A DNA stretch of 21,550 nt from Saccoglossus kowalevskii (taxonomy: Eukaryota > Hemichordata > Enteropneusta > Harrimaniidae): NCBI RefSeq assembly GCF_000003605.2, contig NW_003140817.1, forward strand, positions 345,720 to 367,269. Direction: 5' to 3'. Below are positions 19,801 through 21,550 of this stretch, in pieces. A program made the translations under genes and the position numbers. The notes under the pieces were generated by a model. The model was not told the origin of the DNA. It worked only from the letters and a program-made list of their open reading frames with translations, and made no database searches. Every line of letters begins with the position of its first letter. Within the stretch, counting starts at the first letter, position 1.

Positions 19801-21291
19801 TTAATTTAATTTAATAATTCAGTCTGAACCTTCTTAACTCTGGGGCATCGTAATTTTTCCCACTAAAATTATTGCCACATTGTGTCTATTTTTATGTATA
19901 TTTTTTAAATATGAAAAAAAAATTGATAGTTTTTGACCAAACAAATAATAATATCTTAACGACTAAAGGTCTTGATCCCAAAAATTTTCAAACAAATATG
20001 GGGGTGTTATTTTGTGAGAGCTCAACATGACATCAATTTGGCTTTGGTGCCAGGTTTTCAAAATGAGCTTGGTTTAATAACAACTGTCAATATTTACAAA
20101 AAAAAAAAGGAAGAATACAGAAATGAATCAAAGGCTGTAAAAGCAGTTTTCAAATGTTAACACAATATATGTTCTGTCTGTAATGTAGTCTAAGTGTGTG
20201 GGTGTATATATACTCAAGAAAATGCTAAGAACTATATTTCAAATGTCAGTGTGGGAGAGAATATATATATACTTAACATTTATAATAAATGTAAAGCTTT
20301 GGGGATATTATAACCCATGTATCTTATTCAAATGTCAGCTAGAATTAAAGATTTGTACCGGGTACAATGTATATTATGTCTACCCTTGGGTGCATGTACA
20401 GATATATTTCCGGAACCTTCCTGAGACCTTTCGCATTTATTTTTTGACCTCTGTGTACAATATCGTCATCTGGTTACGTGTCCCCATCAGATGTTTATCA
20501 CTTTAGAATATGCTAGTCCACGTCTACTTGTATGTTAATACAATGCTGAGTGTGTGTGTGCTGATTATAGAAATATCAAATAAATAAAATTTTGCAATGT
20601 GTGACGTATCTTGCGTGACCACTCTATGTTCGTGAATTAGTTATTAAAATCAAACTGTTTTACCAACCCACACTTTAATTCGATGTAATTTTTCCCGGAA
20701 GTGCACTGTTGCATGAACAATAAGTTATATATATATGTATATGTGGGTGTTTTTTAAATGTACAAAACAAAGACTCAGTGTTTTGAAATAATTTGCAAGC
20801 TGTGTAGCTAGGATTTAATAAGTCTGTATATATCATGTATTTCGTTTTGATTAATTTAACAATGCCGTGCACAGCGCTGCAGGATCTATGTGTCAACTGG
20901 TATACAGTTACAATGCAAACAAAATCCCCTATTACATGTATGCCAGAACTGTATCTATAATCCCTGTTATTGCTATTAGAAAACCAGTCACATGTCTGTT
21001 TGACATCGCCTCCCACAGAGAGCCATAAATGAATGAGCAATCGGCAAGCCAGATTTGAAATTATGATGATTTTTTCAAGTAATTATCACATTTGTTAATA
21101 AACTTCTGTGACATCTTCTGTTTACAATGTTGATCATTTATCGATATTTATAGGTCGATGCCTGTTTGCCACGTTCTGACAAGTTGCGATCGTTAGTACG
21201 TGCTGGGATACCACACACCATGAGGGGTCAATTGTGGATGCGATTATCTGGTGCTATGACAAAGAAACGAGCGGCAGATACAAACTATCAG
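4757..21291 (+). CDS. SGSM3: Small G protein signaling modulator 3, N-terminal 196 residues in four exons (TBC-domain Rab GAP)
   Basis: The join 4757-4820, 14677-14864, 19317-19514, 21154-21291 is open throughout; all borders are GT..AG and phases agree. SGSM3 (RUTBC3) is a cytoplasmic TBC-RUN-SH3 protein linked to Rab GTPase regulation and vesicle traffic. Visible hallmarks are [20 protein letters not shown] (64-83), YDEFGFRV (96-103), [15 protein letters not shown] (134-148), then [20 protein letters not shown] and [10 protein letters not shown], the start of the TBC domain (about 155-184). The TBC catalytic Arg and Gln motifs, SH3 and RUN domains must be downstream. Vertebrate SGSM3 starts at a Met matching residue 52 (14766-14768), so residues 1-51 are an extension, basic first ([12 protein letters not shown]) and then acidic ([15 protein letters not shown]). 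I chose 4757 for its good start context, clean donor and exact phase match; initiation at 14766 from another first exon remains possible. Confidence 0.9.
4821..6502 (+). other. SGSM3 intron 1, first part
   Basis: This part is AT-rich and non-coding. Open frames near 5021-5429 resemble no known protein and have no consistent splice sites. It contains the second CRE palindrome (5685-5692). Confidence 0.65.
6504..6543 (+). repeat. Short dispersed repeat, copy 1
   Basis: TACTGTACTTGCTCTATTAG plus AAGTGCATCTCTCTCAAAAA matches 17751-17785 (TACTGTATTTGCTCTATTAG, then AAACACATCCCTAAA). The first 22 bases differ at one position. It ends about 45 bases before the foldback element at 6587. Confidence 0.55.
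6587..7424. mobile_element. 838-bp foldback element (MITE) with about 150-bp terminal inverted repeats
   Basis: The left arm, 6587 to about 6734, is the reverse complement of the right arm, about 7274 to 7424, with only scattered mismatches. Left reads TACAGCCAAAACAAAGTCAG, CTTGAACGTTCAGTTGCGAG...; right ends CTGACTTTGTTTTGGCTGTA. Both outer ends carry TA followed by CAGCC, compatible with insertion at a TA target as in Tc1/mariner-type elements. Each arm contains AAAATAAACGCA twice (6634-6645 and 6676-6687; mirrored at 7366-7377 and 7324-7335). The 540-bp core has no recognisable transposase, so the element is non-autonomous. Weak pairing may continue beyond 6734 into the core. Confidence 0.85.
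7425..11202 (+). other. SGSM3 intron 1, middle part
   Basis: No gene is recognised. Several open frames of 60-80 codons on both strands (for example 7538-7741, 7792-8031, 10326-10559) have no family resemblance and no splice context. Two octamers ATGCAAAT lie at 8873-8880 and 10778-10785, and TACCGGTA at 9633-9640. Confidence 0.65.
11203..11869. mobile_element. Possible piggyBac-type MITE with degraded ends
   Basis: The left end TTAACCCTTTGAGCACC (11203-11219) looks like a TTAA target site followed by a CCCTTTG-type terminus as in piggyBac-like elements. The right end GGTGAAAAGGTTAC (11856-11869) reads in reverse complement as GTAACCTTTTCACC, a 12-of-17 match in an ungapped alignment with the left end. 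Inner flanks share CACC-AAATTT. There is no transposase. The right end is weak and the boundary could be wrong. Confidence 0.35.
11870..14676 (+). other. SGSM3 intron 1, last part
   Basis: No gene is seen. The part includes TACCGGTA (12081-12088), a very A/T-rich stretch about 13340-13760 with many short A and T runs, octamers at 13647-13654 and 13759-13766, and the third CRE palindrome (13802-13809) followed by GTTGCCATGGTTACCAT. The intron ends with TTCAACAG. Confidence 0.65.
14677..14864 (+). CDS. SGSM3: SGSM3 exon 2
   Basis: The exon has two bases completing Ala, then 62 codons. It begins [19 protein letters not shown], contains the Met that matches the vertebrate start (14766-14768, context AACATGA) and ends [20 protein letters not shown] plus Q. 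The acceptor is CAACAG at 14671-14676 and the donor GTAATA. The GPFSALTPS-x-WPQ-x-ILAK block is diagnostic of SGSM3. Confidence 0.9.
14865..15105 (+). other. Start of SGSM3 intron 2, with a G14 run
   Basis: An uninterrupted run of 14 G lies at 15017-15030, rare in this AT-rich region. Nothing else is recognised before the LINE fragment. Confidence 0.7.
15106..16480 (-). pseudogene. 5'-truncated, frameshifted L1/Tx1-like LINE fragment (end of reverse transcriptase ORF and 3' tail)
   Basis: On the minus strand, pieces of the C-terminal part of a non-LTR retrotransposon ORF2 appear in order. First is [20 protein letters not shown] (about 16400-16460), then [20 protein letters not shown] and [12 protein letters not shown] (to about 16090). 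The 193-codon frame at 15543-16124 has [19 protein letters not shown] and ends [20 protein letters not shown]. Last comes a zinc knuckle [18 protein letters not shown] (15512-15565), exactly C-x2-C-x8-H-x4-C. These pieces lie in different frames, so at least three frameshifts have killed the element. The 3' end is AATAAAAAAAA (T run at 15114-15121 on plus), as for L1-type tails. Endonuclease and reverse transcriptase core are absent. It lies antisense within SGSM3 intron 2. Confidence 0.85.
16832..16990. repeat. 80-bp tandem duplication, two diverged units
   Basis: Units 16832-16911 and 16912-16990 share CCAAT, then AAATTTTCAAAATATGAAGA immediately followed by AATAAT, then ACTATAGA and CAGTGTAAAAA, at a constant offset of 80 bases. 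Differences are scattered substitutions, so the duplication is old. Confidence 0.8.
16991..17945 (+). other. SGSM3 intron 2, middle part
   Basis: No gene is recognised. It contains the second copy of the short dispersed repeat (17751-17785) and a small CTTTGTCTG duplication near 17180. Confidence 0.65.
17751..17785 (+). repeat. Short dispersed repeat, copy 2
   Basis: It matches 6504-6543 (TACTGTATTTGCTCTATTAG core). It is probably part of an older, longer interspersed element whose limits cannot be seen from two copies. Confidence 0.55.
17946..18192 (-). mobile_element. MITE-like dispersed repeat, copy 2 (inverted relative to copy 1)
   Basis: Its reverse complement aligns with 2734-2947, with the longest exact block CGGGATTACTTCAAAGTTGA continuing GTTTGTGTTGTTT (18095-18127). 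Beyond the aligned part it carries GACGTCTTGTGACGTAGCTC then CGCCCCGAGGATAG, ending at 18192. The CCGCCCCGAGGATAG end (18178-18192) mirrors the other end of copy 1, so each copy appears to keep one intact terminus of an element with inverted termini. Confidence 0.65.
18193..19316 (+). other. SGSM3 intron 2, last part
   Basis: This part is AT-rich and non-coding. The open frame at 18831-19043 has no family resemblance. A CTCF-like site lies at 18916-18931. The intron ends TTATCCACAG. Confidence 0.65.
18916..18931 (-). promoter_or_regulatory. CTCF-like motif
   Basis: On the minus strand the sequence reads TCACTAGAGGGCAGTG, which fits the bilaterian CTCF core CCASYAGRKGGCAS except for the first C. 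One motif of this quality in 21 kb can occur by chance; occupancy is unknown. Confidence 0.35.
19317..19514 (+). CDS. SGSM3: SGSM3 exon 3
   Basis: The exon has 66 codons, phase 0 on both sides. It begins [20 protein letters not shown] and ends [25 protein letters not shown], the region [11 protein letters not shown] and HLEFT-x-N-x-DVGDLTW are strongly conserved in SGSM-type proteins just ahead of the TBC domain. The acceptor is CCACAG and the donor GTAAGT. Confidence 0.95.
19515..21153 (+). other. SGSM3 intron 3
   Basis: The intron runs from GTAAGT to TTTATAG. It is AT-rich, with short A runs (20100-20108) and TA/TG-rich patches (20206-20275, 20730-20745). Open frames at 19972-20160, 20198-20506 and 20675-21040 (minus) resemble no known protein and lack splice context. 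Confidence 0.75.
21154..21291 (+). CDS. SGSM3: SGSM3 exon 4 (start of TBC domain)
   Basis: The exon has 46 codons, phase 0 on both sides: [20 protein letters not shown], then [20 protein letters not shown] and ADTNYQ. GIP-x-x-MR-x-x-LW-x-x-LSGA is the opening motif of the TBC Rab-GAP domain. The acceptor is TTTATAG and the donor GTAAGA. The domain continues in exons beyond the window. Confidence 0.95.
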
Positions 21292-21550
21292 GTAAGAATG
21301 GAATTATTTTTAAATTGAAAAAAAGTTATTATTGATAATAAGATTAGCTTTTGAGTGCCGTTGTCATTGAAAATATATTCTTGCTTGTCATCAAACATAA
21401 CTTTGTTGTCTCAAACATAACTTTGTTGTCATCAAACATAACTTTATTGTCATCAAACATAACTTTGTTGTCATCAAACATAACTTTGTTGTCATCAAAC
21501 ATAACTTTGTTGTCATCAAACATAACTTTGTTGTCATCAAACATAACTTT
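21292..21550 (+). other. SGSM3 intron 4 (start only)
   Basis: The donor GTAAGA is followed by about 90 bases of AT-rich sequence and then a minisatellite that reaches the window end. Confidence 0.85.
21389..21550. repeat. 21-bp minisatellite, about 7.8 units, continuing past the window
   Basis: The unit is CATCAAACATAACTTTGTTG plus T. Units start at 21389, 21410, 21430, 21451, 21472, 21493, 21514 and 21535 (partial, 16 bases). The second unit lacks one A (20 bp) and the third has ATTG for GTTG; the rest are identical, indicating recent expansion. Confidence 0.97.

Noticed and set aside
20198-20506. 102-codon open frame in SGSM3 intron 3
   Set aside because: Its composition reflects AT-rich DNA, it resembles no family, and it has no matching splice sites to neighbouring exons.
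21344-21544. Minus-strand frame with repeated MFDDNKV heptapeptide
   Set aside because: It is the 21-bp minisatellite read in frame; the one-base-short unit breaks it and it lies in an intron.
1-21550. CRISPR array, bacterial operons, ribosome binding sites or a novel defence-type system
   Set aside because: The window is spliced animal DNA; the only spaced repeat is the intronic minisatellite, whose units have no unique spacers.

Overview
The window is nuclear DNA from an animal. Genes are split by introns with GT..AG borders, most of the sequence is AT-rich non-coding DNA (roughly two thirds A+T by eye), the standard code applies, and there are poly(A) signals, a dead non-LTR retrotransposon, MITE-like elements and a minisatellite. 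The two recognisable genes are clearly metazoan but differ enough from their vertebrate counterparts to suggest an invertebrate, perhaps a marine deuterostome or a lophotrochozoan. I cannot place it further.

Layout. Positions 462-1929 (+) hold the last three coding exons of UQCRC2, core protein 2 of mitochondrial complex III, followed by a short 3' UTR with poly(A) signals near 2120 and 2245. Positions about 2.25-4.6 kb are intergenic and carry one copy of a dispersed MITE-like repeat and a tRNA-Thr-like remnant. From 4757 to the window end (+) runs the 5' part of SGSM3 (RUTBC3), a TBC-domain Rab GTPase-activating protein. Its four exons (4757-4820, 14677-14864, 19317-19514, 21154-21291) join without a frame break into 196 residues and stop just inside the TBC domain; the RUN and SH3 parts and the catalytic arginine and glutamine lie downstream.

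Introns. SGSM3 intron 1 (9.9 kb) contains an 838-bp foldback element with about 150-bp terminal inverted repeats (6587-7424) and a possible piggyBac-type MITE (11203-11869). Intron 2 (4.5 kb) contains a frameshifted, 5'-truncated L1/Tx1-like LINE on the minus strand (15106-16480), an 80-bp tandem duplication, and a second, inverted copy of the intergenic repeat (17946-18192). Intron 4 starts with a 21-bp minisatellite that runs off the window.

The two genes act in unrelated processes, respiration and Rab/endosomal trafficking, and look like independent neighbours. I found no novel multi-gene system. The most useful observations are the N-terminal extension of SGSM3, the transposable-element structures, and a few over-represented palindromic octamers.
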